DNA from: a virus
Strand: one strand, 5' to 3'
DNA length: 35,669 nucleotides
IMG/VR virus record: IMGVR_UViG_3300034072_000742
Span: 1 to 35,669 of that record
The position numbers and the translations under genes are program-made. Below, in pieces: positions 15,692-23,032 of this stretch (positions are counted from its first letter, which is position 1; every line of letters begins with the position of its first letter). The notes below the pieces were generated by a model, which saw nothing but the letters and a program-made list of their open reading frames with translations, had not been told where the DNA came from and ran no database searches.

Positions 15692-15706
15692 ATGAAATCT
15701 CCTAAT

Positions 15707-16318
15707 ATGATATACTCAATATACAGGATCCAACACCAGGTTAGCAATAAAATCTACTTGGGTTACACCAGTTTGACTACTGAACAGCGGTTTGACCTTC
15801 ACGTCATGGATTCAAAGAGAGACAGCAATAGCCACCTACATCGCGCTATAGCCAAGTATGGTCGCGAAGCCTTTGTAATCGAGACGATCTATCAGTCCAA
15901 AGACCGAGATTTTACTCTAGAAGTCATGGAACCTTGGTTCATTTCTGAATATCGTAAAGCTGGATTTGAGCTTTACAATATCCAAGATGGAGGAAAAGGC
16001 TACAAAAACAATCCTCGATCTAAACCAGTTGAGTTGTATGATGCTGATCTCAATCTTATTGAAACTCTACCTAGTCAATCATCGGTCGCCCGCCGTTTGT
16101 CATGTAACCTTTCAACAGTTATACAAGCCTGTAGGAATGCAGAAGCCGGAAAAGCATCACGCCTAAAAGACTATTGGGTATGCTTTACTGGATCCAAACC
16201 AGTTAAAAAGGACACTTCTTACCTTCTGGCGAGGAATAATCGTATCAAACCATTTTTAGGTAAGAAGCGTCCTGATCATAGTAAATGGATGAAAGAAAAC
16301 AATCCTCGAAGAAAGTAA
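15707..16318 (+). CDS. GIY-YIG homing endonuclease, free-standing
   Basis: About 203 aa. Begins directly with the catalytic core MIYSIYRIQHQVSNKIYLGYTS; later HRAIAKYGREAFVIE and a conserved glutamate region (DFTLEVMEPWFI) fit the GIY-YIG fold. The C-terminal part SQSSVARRLSCNLSTVIQAC looks like a helix-turn-helix (NUMOD1-type) DNA-binding module, and KKRPDHSKWMKENNPRR is NUMOD3-like. It opposes its neighbours, and its stop is immediately adjacent to the queE stop. An in-frame ATG at 15692 would overlap the ribosome site of the divergent gene, so 15707 is preferred. Probably targets queE or its 3' boundary; no duplicated gene end was found here. Confidence 0.85.
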   Translation: MIYSIYRIQHQVSNKIYLGYTSLTTEQRFDLHVMDSKRDSNSHLHRAIAKYGREAFVIETIYQSKDRDFTLEVMEPWFISEYRKAGFELYNIQDGGKGYKNNPRSKPVELYDADLNLIETLPSQSSVARRLSCNLSTVIQACRNAEAGKASRLKDYWVCFTGSKPVKKDTSYLLARNNRIKPFLGKKRPDHSKWMKENNPRRK

Positions 16319-17194
16319 CTATTTTCCGACCACGTTGCCAAACACGAGTGTGTGAACACGAGTAGCCACGCTATACCCACGCTCAACTGCCATTTCAGCA
16401 ATCTTTGCTTGGTGACTTTCCTGCATTTCACGATCAGCCCCAACAGGCATGATCCAAACGTCCCAATCGATACCAGCCTCACGATAGAGGTCAGTTGCTC
16501 TCGCGACTTCGTCCCAGTTACGGTCAGTGCCATTACAAACATACTTCAGCTGTCCAGCATTGCTGATAGCCTTGTATTGCGCTAAAACTTCTGGCTTGAT
16601 CGCGTTAGCCCACATCTCACCACTCAGGTAGAGCTTGGGAGATACTGACCAAAACAGCTCACCGTCGTGATTCACGAAAGTGTTTTCAAAAGCGGGACGA
16701 GGCTTCTGAGTGCCGTTTGTCTCGATGGTAACAAACTTGGGCGTGTTGTTACGAAGAGCAAAGTTTTCCATTACATCCACAATAGCCGTCTGACTCATCA
16801 TAGGCTCACCACCAGTGAATGCCATGTGATGCCACTGCTTGGATGTGGGATGAAGGAACTTACCACCCGGTAGGGTTGCTTCAATCTTATCACAGATTTC
16901 AGCAGCCGTGCTCTGGTGGGCTAGAGCACTGAACTTCTTGGCCCAGGAATAGCTAGAATCACAACCGCGATGGAAAACCGGAAGAGCTTCCATGGACTTG
17001 TATTCCGAGGGATCAATCTTCAGATAGTCCAGATCATAGGTTTCTGGCTTGTCGGGTTGTTCCTGGCCGAACCCCGCGCATTCAAAGTTGCAGCCCCAGA
17101 CGCGCAACCACGAAGTGGGACGGCCGGTGTAGGCTCCTTCACCTTGAAAGGTCTGTCCAAAAATTTCAGAATATCTATATTTCTTCTCTGTCAT
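16319..17194 (-). CDS. queE: QueE-like radical SAM enzyme (7-carboxy-7-deazaguanine synthase)
   Basis: 291 aa. The N-terminus IFGQTFQGEGAYTGRPTSWL, WGCNFEC, CDSSYSW, FTGGEP and VTIETNGT are the QueE motifs in order. QueE converts 6-carboxytetrahydropterin to 7-carboxy-7-deazaguanine using SAM and a 4Fe-4S cluster. Here the three cluster cysteines are Cys35, Cys39 and Cys78, spaced CX3CX38C, so about 36 residues are inserted before the last cysteine compared with CX3CX2C. With folE it points to a 7-deazaguanine pathway (tRNA queuosine or modified phage DNA). ATGA overlap with 17191-17724. Confidence 0.9.
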   Translation of the reverse strand: MTEKKYRYSEIFGQTFQGEGAYTGRPTSWLRVWGCNFECAGFGQEQPDKPETYDLDYLKIDPSEYKSMEALPVFHRGCDSSYSWAKKFSALAHQSTAAEICDKIEATLPGGKFLHPTSKQWHHMAFTGGEPMMSQTAIVDVMENFALRNNTPKFVTIETNGTQKPRPAFENTFVNHDGELFWSVSPKLYLSGEMWANAIKPEVLAQYKAISNAGQLKYVCNGTDRNWDEVARATDLYREAGIDWDVWIMPVGADREMQESHQAKIAEMAVERGYSVATRVHTLVFGNVVGK

Positions 17195-17724
17195 TTTGTA
17201 TCTCCGTAGCTAAACAATGAGTCTTCCCTAGTCCAGATTATCTTCACTGACTTTTGACGTGTTTTTGCGACCTCTTTCTTGGAAAATTCCTCAAAGAATG
17301 ACGCAAAAGTGGCGTTGTTAGCTAGAAATTTATTGTGTTCCGCTTCAAGTAGTGGCTGCACTACATCAATGGAAACCTTGAACCATTCACTATGACCGGC
17401 CTCCTCCGTCACCGCTGCACGAGTCACCACTTGTCCATCTTTCAACTGTCTATGGACAGCCTTCTCAATAACAGCGGCTGATTTTCTGCTGTTGGTCATG
17501 ACATAAAAAATGACCTCTAAACCTCGAGGATTACCCTGATTGAGAGCTCTAATTCTACCATAGAATTCGTCTTCATTCACGATACTAGCAGCTAGTATCC
17601 CAATCTTGAGCCAATTTGGATTACCAGGCATTTCCGGATCATCATTGCGTTCACGAACAACATAGACGAAGTAACGGTTGGGGTCAGTTTCTTGCTTAAC
17701 AGTCTGGGTAGTTTTCTTACTCAT
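17191..17724 (-). CDS. T5orf172/MUG113-type GIY-YIG-like protein
   Basis: 177 aa. RYFVYVVRERN, WLKIGILAAS, RIRALNQGNPRGLEVIFYV, VIEKAVHRQL and SEWFKV match the T5orf172 domain, a GIY-YIG superfamily member of phages and Bro proteins, thought to be nuclease-like. It is coupled on both sides (ATGA at 17721 and 17191), between the phosphoribosyltransferase and queE, so it is a stable operon member rather than a homing gene. Function unknown. Confidence 0.75.
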   Translation of the reverse strand: MSKKTTQTVKQETDPNRYFVYVVRERNDDPEMPGNPNWLKIGILAASIVNEDEFYGRIRALNQGNPRGLEVIFYVMTNSRKSAAVIEKAVHRQLKDGQVVTRAAVTEEAGHSEWFKVSIDVVQPLLEAEHNKFLANNATFASFFEEFSKKEVAKTRQKSVKIIWTREDSLFSYGDTK

Positions 17725-18230
17725 GCTTTCCACCATTCTTCGTATGGGAATACAATCCAGGACTCATCTTCGGCACGGGAGATTTCTCGACCCACATAAT
17801 CTGCTTCAAAAATGTCCTGGCTGATGTTGTTCCACAACACTGCTACTTTGAATCGGTCTTCCCATCTTTCCAGAGGTAGATTAGGTGTCCCACTCAAATT
17901 GACTAAATTGGTAATCTCATCTGCTACTTTACACAGAGTCTCACCAGAATCGCAAATATCATCTACCAGAAGAATGTTTTGTCCTTCCTTGATCCTACGA
18001 GCGACATCTGAGATTTCACTCACATGGCTAACCATGTTGTCTCGCAGGCTATAGTTGATAGTCTGGAGAGGTTTACCTAGATAATGACTCAGCATAGTTG
18101 CCGGAACCAGTCCACCGCGAGCAATACCCACGACTACGTCTGGCTTAAAATCACCAACACTCATCTGACGAATGATCTCTTGAAGATCACCTCGCATTTG
18201 TTCGTTGGTGTAAATGATCTTGTTGGGCAT
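17721..18230 (-). CDS. Type I phosphoribosyltransferase, hypoxanthine/xanthine type
   Basis: 169 aa. VVVGIARGGLVPATML (32-47) and the PRPP-binding loop NILLVDDICDSGETL (85-99) define a purine-type phosphoribosyltransferase. It would convert a base plus PRPP to the nucleotide. In an operon with queE, and next to folE, it may act on a 7-deazaguanine base rather than hypoxanthine; that is inference. Start ATG 18230 follows GAGGTG. Confidence 0.82.
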   Translation of the reverse strand: MPNKIIYTNEQMRGDLQEIIRQMSVGDFKPDVVVGIARGGLVPATMLSHYLGKPLQTINYSLRDNMVSHVSEISDVARRIKEGQNILLVDDICDSGETLCKVADEITNLVNLSGTPNLPLERWEDRFKVAVLWNNISQDIFEADYVGREISRAEDESWIVFPYEEWWKA

Positions 18231-18246
18231 AACGCACCTCGCTGAA

Positions 18247-18278
18247 AATACTGGTGTGGAGTCAACCGCACCAGTATT
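18247..18278 (-). terminator. Terminator hairpin between old folE end and phosphoribosyltransferase
   Basis: 13-bp inverted repeat with one mismatch (AATACTGGTG core) and a 6-nt loop, just after the stop of the folE remnant. It presumably ended the original folE transcript. Confidence 0.65.
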
Positions 18279-18285
18279 CTATATT

Positions 18286-18422
18286 TTAGGAGTGGCCCTT
18301 CATACTCAACATGAGCTTGTAGAACTCGTCCTTGAGGTGCGGTTCATCACGGAACTTGCCACGCATGATCGCAGTCGTCATGTCGCTTTCATGTTCCTTG
18401 ACGCCACGATGCGTCATACAGT
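18286..18422 (-). pseudogene. Displaced 3' end of folE
   Basis: Minus-strand frame from TGT at 18420 to TAA at 18286 encodes 44 residues (starting CMTHRGVKEH) aligning without gaps to FolE from Cys204: 35 of 44 residues identical. The bases are clearly more diverged than the residues. Homology stops abruptly at 18422 where FolE would continue upstream. It has no start codon of its own with a ribosome site and is read as the original gene end cut off by the endonuclease insertion. Confidence 0.9.
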
Positions 18423-18437
18423 CTGAATAAATAGGGT

Positions 18438-19175
18438 ATGGTCTACTCACGTTATAATCCCAAATCTACTTCTGTTTTTATTAAAGAAGCTCAAACCACA
18501 CATGGTAACTTCTATGATTATTCTGAAACAGAATACAAGAACTACTCAACCTTTGTCAACATTATTTGTCCAGAACATGGAGAATTCAGTATAAGACCGG
18601 ATCACCACCTTAAAGGAGCCAAATGTCCTAAATGCCGCCACGCTGATCAGAGACAATCTCGTTCACTGGGAACTGAAAAATTCGTCTCTACTGCTAGATC
18701 TATACATGGTGATGAGTATCACTATGACAAGGTCCAGTATGTGAACGCCAGAACTAAGGTCACTATTAGTTGTCCAAAACATGGTGACTTTGAACAGCAA
18801 CCCAGGGCACATCTTTACCAGAAAACCAAATGCCCTAGATGCTCTAAATCAGGATCGTCTAAAATAGAACAAGCATGGCTTGATTCTATTGGTCTTCCTT
18901 GTGACTCTACCCATCGACGTGTACGTCTTGATCTAGGAACTAGATCAATGATTGTTGATGGATTTGACCCAGAAACAAATACAGTATATGAATTTCACGG
19001 TGACTTCTGGCACGGTAATCCAAAAGTTTATCCTTCTGCCGACTTTAACCAAATGACCAAATGTTCGTTTGGTCATTTGTATCAGAGAACCAAGGCCACT
19101 GAAAAGCTTATCAAGGATGCTGGCTTTAATTTGGTGGCATGTTGGGAAAGTGAATTCCAACATGCCACCAAATAA
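18438..19175 (+). CDS. EDxHD (Vsr-like) homing endonuclease inserted in folE
   Basis: 245 aa. Two N-terminal repeats of the type THGNFYDYS...ICPEHGEFSIRPDHHLKGAKCPKC (about residues 15-65 and 80-135) are DUF723-like zinc-finger DNA-binding modules. The catalytic domain reads SKIEQAWLDSIGLP, MIVDGFDPETNTVYEFHGDFWHGNP, giving the E-D-x-H-D residues of the I-Bth0305I family. It lies opposite to folE, its stop touching the folE stop, and splits folE from its displaced original 3' end. AATAAATA just upstream resembles a T4 late promoter core but is only a few bases from the ATG. Confidence 0.92.
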   Translation: MVYSRYNPKSTSVFIKEAQTTHGNFYDYSETEYKNYSTFVNIICPEHGEFSIRPDHHLKGAKCPKCRHADQRQSRSLGTEKFVSTARSIHGDEYHYDKVQYVNARTKVTISCPKHGDFEQQPRAHLYQKTKCPRCSKSGSSKIEQAWLDSIGLPCDSTHRRVRLDLGTRSMIVDGFDPETNTVYEFHGDFWHGNPKVYPSADFNQMTKCSFGHLYQRTKATEKLIKDAGFNLVACWESEFQHATK

Positions 19176-19925
19176 TTAGCGAGCCTGATAGCCCTTCATT
19201 GCCCCCAGAAGCTTATAGAACTCATCTTTGAGGTGCGGCTCTTCTCGGAATTTGCCTCGCATAATAGCAGTTGTCATATCACTGTCGTGCTCTCTGACTC
19301 CCCTCATTGTCATACAGTGGTGTTCTGCTTTTAGTACAACCGCAACATTCTCGGTCTCAGCATAACGAACCAGTTCGTCAGCAATCTGAGTCGTCATTTC
19401 TTCCTGGATCTGTGGACGTTCCGCAATCCAATGAACAATACGATTGAACTTCGAGAGGCCAATAACCTTGTCCTCAGGAAAGATGCCAACCCAGCAACGA
19501 CCCACAATATTCTGGAAGTGATGGGCACAAGTTGAGCGAATCGAGATCGGACCGGCGGTATAGAGGTCCTGGTAACCTACGTTGGGGAACGAAGTGATCT
19601 TTGGAGCACCAACATATCGACCGCCATAGGTTTCGTTCACATACATTTTGGCAACTCGACGAGCAGTGCCATTGGTGTTGTGGTCATGGTCGGTATCGAT
19701 GACTAGGCTGCGGAGAACCGCTTCCATCTTTTCGGTGACTTCGTCGACCAAAAGAGCGCGCTCTTCATCAGTAATGAAACCTGAAATGTTGTCATTACAG
19801 TGGAACTTCTGCCCTGCTGCGATGAGGCGCGCACGGATCTTCTCAGAAACGGGAACCTCTTGCCCACAGCCGCCAGCTTCACAATCGTTGGAGCCACAAC
19901 CTGTGGTAAGTTTGGTATCGGACAT
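19176..19925 (-). CDS. folE: GTP cyclohydrolase I, hybrid with replaced 3' end
   Basis: 249 aa. Zinc ligands are Cys133 and His136 in STCAHHFQNI and Cys204 in HHCMTMRG; GLSKFNRIVHWIAERPQIQE is the FolE I core. It makes dihydroneopterin triphosphate from GTP, the first step to folate or, with QueD and QueE, to 7-deazaguanines. A cysteine-rich N-terminal extension (Cys10, Cys15, Cys20) is unusual. From codon 204 to the end (19176-19318) the sequence is a second version of the 18286-18422 remnant, so the gene seems completed by DNA brought with the endonuclease. Own promoter at 19958-19986. Confidence 0.93.
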   Translation of the reverse strand: MSDTKLTTGCGSNDCEAGGCGQEVPVSEKIRARLIAAGQKFHCNDNISGFITDEERALLVDEVTEKMEAVLRSLVIDTDHDHNTNGTARRVAKMYVNETYGGRYVGAPKITSFPNVGYQDLYTAGPISIRSTCAHHFQNIVGRCWVGIFPEDKVIGLSKFNRIVHWIAERPQIQEEMTTQIADELVRYAETENVAVVLKAEHHCMTMRGVREHDSDMTTAIMRGKFREEPHLKDEFYKLLGAMKGYQAR

Positions 19926-19956
19926 TAACTGTCTCTCCTTTTTATTTGTTGTTCTA

Positions 19957-19986
19957 TACTCTACTTAGAATTGGGTAGAGTGTCAA
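19957..19986 (-). promoter_or_regulatory. folE promoter with embedded inverted repeat
   Basis: TTGACA (19986-19981), 17-nt spacer, TAGAGT (19963-19958). ACTCTAC and GTAGAGT form a 7-bp inverted repeat over the spacer and -10, a possible operator. A TATAAATT box overlaps the -35 edge. Confidence 0.6.
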
Positions 19987-19997
19987 TTTATAGGGTG

Positions 19998-20420
19998 TTA
20001 ATACGAGCTTAATTTAAACATAACCGCTTTGGCCTTGAGAAATCTGGCATAATCATCCATGTCTTCAAATCCAATTGTCAGTTGACCTTTTGATCCATTG
20101 GCAGGGCTCAAAAGGCTATCCTGGTATACTGAAATTGATCTATGGTCAGAAGTGGGGACAACTTGGACTGAAATAAAATAGAGCCCAATGTTATTGGTAT
20201 CGCAATATTTACGAATATCCCCAGCAAAGTCTTTCCACATTACTTCTTCAAGTTCAATATGGTTTTTGATTTCTACAGAAAAAGAAGCATTCGCGTGGAT
20301 GACTACCCTATTTCTCATCATGTTAGCATAGAGCTCTGATCCAGGTGTTACATTGGAAAGGAGAATCTCTTTGGGCATTTTGACATCAGTTATGGTCAGA
20401 TCAACAGATGGTGATGTCAT
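19998..20420 (-). CDS. Small FKL-signature paralogue D, 140 aa
   Basis: Start ATG 20420 overlaps the upstream stop (ATGA). Has DFAGDIRKYCDTNNIGLYF and ends GFEDMDDYARFLKAKAVMFKLSSY. The DIRKYCDT helix is shared with 20417-20827 (SIRKFCDT) and 20824-21231 (QMEAWCDS), so these three are tandem relatives. Function unknown. Confidence 0.7.
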   Translation of the reverse strand: MTSPSVDLTITDVKMPKEILLSNVTPGSELYANMMRNRVVIHANASFSVEIKNHIELEEVMWKDFAGDIRKYCDTNNIGLYFISVQVVPTSDHRSISVYQDSLLSPANGSKGQLTIGFEDMDDYARFLKAKAVMFKLSSY

Positions 20421-20827
20421 TTGGATAACCTCAATACTAGACCCTGTTCTTTGAGCCAAAGATCCATGTCTTCTCGGCGTTCAAAGAACAGTTCCATGTC
20501 ATACAAATACTGGTCAGTTGTTCTGTTCATATGACCTTTGATCTTCCAAGACCAATAGCCTTCTAATCGAGTGTCACAGAACTTTCTGATACTTTCACGT
20601 AGCTCTGCCCATTCATCAGTTTTGCTGGTTGAAATGCTACAGGAAAACTTCATCTCAACTCTATTGAGATGGAAGGCAACACCAAGATCTTTGAATTCAT
20701 TGCGAAGCTTAACCGAAGTTTCTATCCGCTTTAGTTTTCCAAAGGTATCATCAGATGTGATATCAAAGACGATATCACGATCAATGAATTTGCTATGGCG
20801 AACCGAATGGCAAACAATATCGTTCAT
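20417..20827 (-). CDS. Small FKL-family paralogue E, 136 aa
   Basis: ATGA overlap with 20824. SIRKFCDTRLEGYWSWKI in the middle and FFERREDMDLWLKEQGLVLRLSK at the end align with its neighbours. The FKL core has drifted to LRL. Function unknown. Confidence 0.7.
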   Translation of the reverse strand: MNDIVCHSVRHSKFIDRDIVFDITSDDTFGKLKRIETSVKLRNEFKDLGVAFHLNRVEMKFSCSISTSKTDEWAELRESIRKFCDTRLEGYWSWKIKGHMNRTTDQYLYDMELFFERREDMDLWLKEQGLVLRLSK

Positions 20828-21231
20828 GGAAGAGACAACTTGGTAATTACCGCACAATCGCGGATATATCGGATAAGGTCTTCCTCATACTCAAACATGA
20901 ACTGAATTTTGAGTTCACTACTAGGCAAACCATCGTCTAGCTCGTCCTCATTATCCCAAACAGTCCAAAGTCCTGAGCAGTTGGAATCACACCATGCTTC
21001 CATCTGACTAAAGGCATCAGTATATTCGGTTGTGATATCTTCAATGGGTCTACCACCTTCATGAACTTTTCTGATCTTGATGGTTATCAGAAATTTGTTC
21101 CTATGGAAGTTCTGATAGAGGTCAGACCATACCGGTCTAACCTCTCCAGTTGAGCTACTGCCCAGAAACAAATCATTATATCGGATCATGCGACAGCGTC
21201 GCATTTGATCGATTTTGATTTCAGCCAGCAT
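20824..21231 (-). CDS. Small FKL-family paralogue F, 135 aa
   Basis: ATG 21231 overlaps the glycosyltransferase stop by 11 nt; the longer frame to 21384 overlaps that gene too far to be real. QMEAWCDSNCSGLWTV and FMFEYEEDLIRYIRDCAVITKLSLP place it with the two genes downstream. Function unknown. Confidence 0.7.
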   Translation of the reverse strand: MLAEIKIDQMRRCRMIRYNDLFLGSSSTGEVRPVWSDLYQNFHRNKFLITIKIRKVHEGGRPIEDITTEYTDAFSQMEAWCDSNCSGLWTVWDNEDELDDGLPSSELKIQFMFEYEEDLIRYIRDCAVITKLSLP

Positions 21232-22363
21232 AGCGATACTGCTCGCCCTGTCCCAGAAGAATATCAATAGTGCGGTCAATGGTCTTGTGCTGATCATCAG
21301 CAGCATACCAGACTTCACTATCGTCCAAAGTAGTGAGAAGATAATCCATCTTGGTGATGGCATCTTCAACGGACCAAGGCACATAGAGATGCTTGGCAGA
21401 ATTGTTGAGAGCCTGTGGGAAGCTGCGGAAAGCAGGACATAGACTCAGGGTGCCAAGCGCCGAAGCTTCGTTCAGTGTATTGCTTTGCCAATCCTGGCGA
21501 GCACAATTGAACTGAAGCTGCGAATCAGCGAGGATCTCATAATATTCAGACTTCTTGAGACCTTCTTTGATAACCAACTTGCCGTCTGCTTCTAGACGAC
21601 GTGACCGGTCAACATATTCCTGATGAGTTGAACGAAGATGCTTGGCACCAGTTAAAATCCAAAACTCATATCCACGACTAACGAAGTCACTGTTTTCAAT
21701 GAGGTCCATGAAAAAGTCAGGCTGTTTTTCATGATCAAATCGAGAGGTATAGACAATGCGCTTTTTCCGCTCATTGAGGGGCTTTAGAGCGTCAAAACCT
21801 CCCACGCGACTACGGACTTCCTCACGGTCAAATGGCAGACCAGTGACGTAGAGAGGGGCTTCTAAGAGGGCGATTCGCATATGCGGACCCATCTCAGTGT
21901 TGGCCATCAGAATACCGTCACAAGTCTTACTGACCAGCTGCTCGAAATCACGCATCCAATTGCGCCATGGAAAAACAAAGTCATCAGGGTCGATGGACTG
22001 CGCAAGGTTGCGAGTAAAGACCTTGGGCTTCATGTGAGCAGGAAGCTGCTCCATGATATATGGCAGACTTTCATAGCCTGGCTGGAAGAGGTCCTCACTG
22101 AAGATTACATCGTTGCCAGTTACTTCACCAGCTTCCATGAGACGAACCAATTCAGCCATCTGGGTCATGCTCCAATAGCAGCGACCGTGGGCATCCAATA
22201 CCTGACCCGTCTTGATTTCCTTATCCTCGCGAAGGGTTCTGCCATAAACAGTGAGGAATGGGATGCCCCGCTCCTTGAACCTGCTTTCGTTCCAGTCCTT
22301 TAGCTGAAGAGTATAACGCTCTTCATAAGGCTCCAGTGGTAGATAGATAATACGCTTGCTCAT
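21221..22363 (-). CDS. GT-B glycosyltransferase
   Basis: 380 aa. RIVYTSRFDHEKQPDFFMDLIE opens the C-terminal Rossmann domain, and LQFNCARQDWQSNTLNEASALG is the donor-binding region of GT4-like phage glycosyltransferases. Substrate may be a modified DNA base, as in T4, or a surface glycan; the nearby 7-deazaguanine-type genes make a DNA role attractive but unproven. First of a coupled run into three small paralogues. Confidence 0.75.
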   Translation of the reverse strand: MSKRIIYLPLEPYEERYTLQLKDWNESRFKERGIPFLTVYGRTLREDKEIKTGQVLDAHGRCYWSMTQMAELVRLMEAGEVTGNDVIFSEDLFQPGYESLPYIMEQLPAHMKPKVFTRNLAQSIDPDDFVFPWRNWMRDFEQLVSKTCDGILMANTEMGPHMRIALLEAPLYVTGLPFDREEVRSRVGGFDALKPLNERKKRIVYTSRFDHEKQPDFFMDLIENSDFVSRGYEFWILTGAKHLRSTHQEYVDRSRRLEADGKLVIKEGLKKSEYYEILADSQLQFNCARQDWQSNTLNEASALGTLSLCPAFRSFPQALNNSAKHLYVPWSVEDAITKMDYLLTTLDDSEVWYAADDQHKTIDRTIDILLGQGEQYRYAG

Positions 22364-22369
22364 TTGGGT

Positions 22370-22741
22370 TCACTCCTTGACGGGGTATTCAGCAAAACTG
22401 CCATTTTCACCATCTTCACTTACCTCAATGGTAATGTGACGTCCTGGATACTTGGTAGTAATCTGAGTAAAGAGATCGTCGCTTATCATTTCGCAACTCT
22501 TGAAATCAAGCTGTAGAGTTCCCTCATTGTAGAGGCCTTCAAGCCAACGCTTGAACTGTATGAACTCTAGATCGCGGTCTTCATGAAAGACCTCAATCCA
22601 CACCTTGAAGTGGAAAATGTGACGATGGGGATGACCCAAGAAGCTAACGTCAGCTAAATTGGGATCAGTGAGGGCTGCGGGATATTTGTGGATCCCCTCC
22701 TTGCGGAAAGTGACCCAGATCATCTTGAAGTTTTCTGTCAT
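22370..22741 (-). CDS. Divergent QueD / 6-pyruvoyltetrahydropterin synthase-like protein
   Basis: 123 aa, QueD size. GIHKYP, GHPHRHIFHFKVWIEV, EFIQFKRWLEGLY, SCEMISDDLFTQI and ITIEVSEDGENG follow the T-fold QueD order, with histidines placed like the zinc ligands and a late glutamate like the substrate anchor. The catalytic cysteine that precedes HGH in QueD is absent (VSF here). It sits 6 nt before the glycosyltransferase and one gene cluster from folE and queE. Homology is inferred from motif order only; if it is not QueD it is a conserved phage protein of unknown role. Confidence 0.55.
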   Translation of the reverse strand: MTENFKMIWVTFRKEGIHKYPAALTDPNLADVSFLGHPHRHIFHFKVWIEVFHEDRDLEFIQFKRWLEGLYNEGTLQLDFKSCEMISDDLFTQITTKYPGRHITIEVSEDGENGSFAEYPVKE

Positions 22742-22777
22742 ATCTTGTTCTAGCAGAACAGGTGACCAAAAAGCAAA

Positions 22778-23032
22778 TTACATCCAGGTCATTTTAAACA
22801 AAATTGCCGCTTTGACGTCTTGGAATTCCATAGAAACTTGCCACTGACTGATGATCTTTAGATCAAAAGAAATCCCATGACGATCAACCCATTCACCAAC
22901 ATCTCGATAGAGAGTCGCATACCAGATAGACTGACCATCCCTTGGTATAAATTTGCGATCTATTATACAAAGTGGTTTGACACCAATCTCTTTTCCAAGC
23001 TGAGTACCAATCAAAAGAGTTACTTTTTCCAC
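22778..23032 (-). CDS. Small FKL-signature paralogue G, 84 aa
   Basis: GTG start at 23032 overlaps the stop of 23020-23349. VGEWVDRHGISF then SMEFQDVKAAILFKMTWM, a clear match to the array signature. Last gene of the four-gene array. Confidence 0.75.
   Translation of the reverse strand: MEKVTLLIGTQLGKEIGVKPLCIIDRKFIPRDGQSIWYATLYRDVGEWVDRHGISFDLKIISQWQVSMEFQDVKAAILFKMTWM

Noticed and set aside
18423-18437. T4 late promoter for the folE endonuclease (AATAAATA)
   Set aside because: It is too close to the ATG for a usual late start unless the mRNA is leaderless, so not listed as a promoter.
21232-21384. Extended start of the 20824 gene
   Set aside because: Would overlap the glycosyltransferase by 164 nt; the ATG at 21231 gives a normal short overlap.
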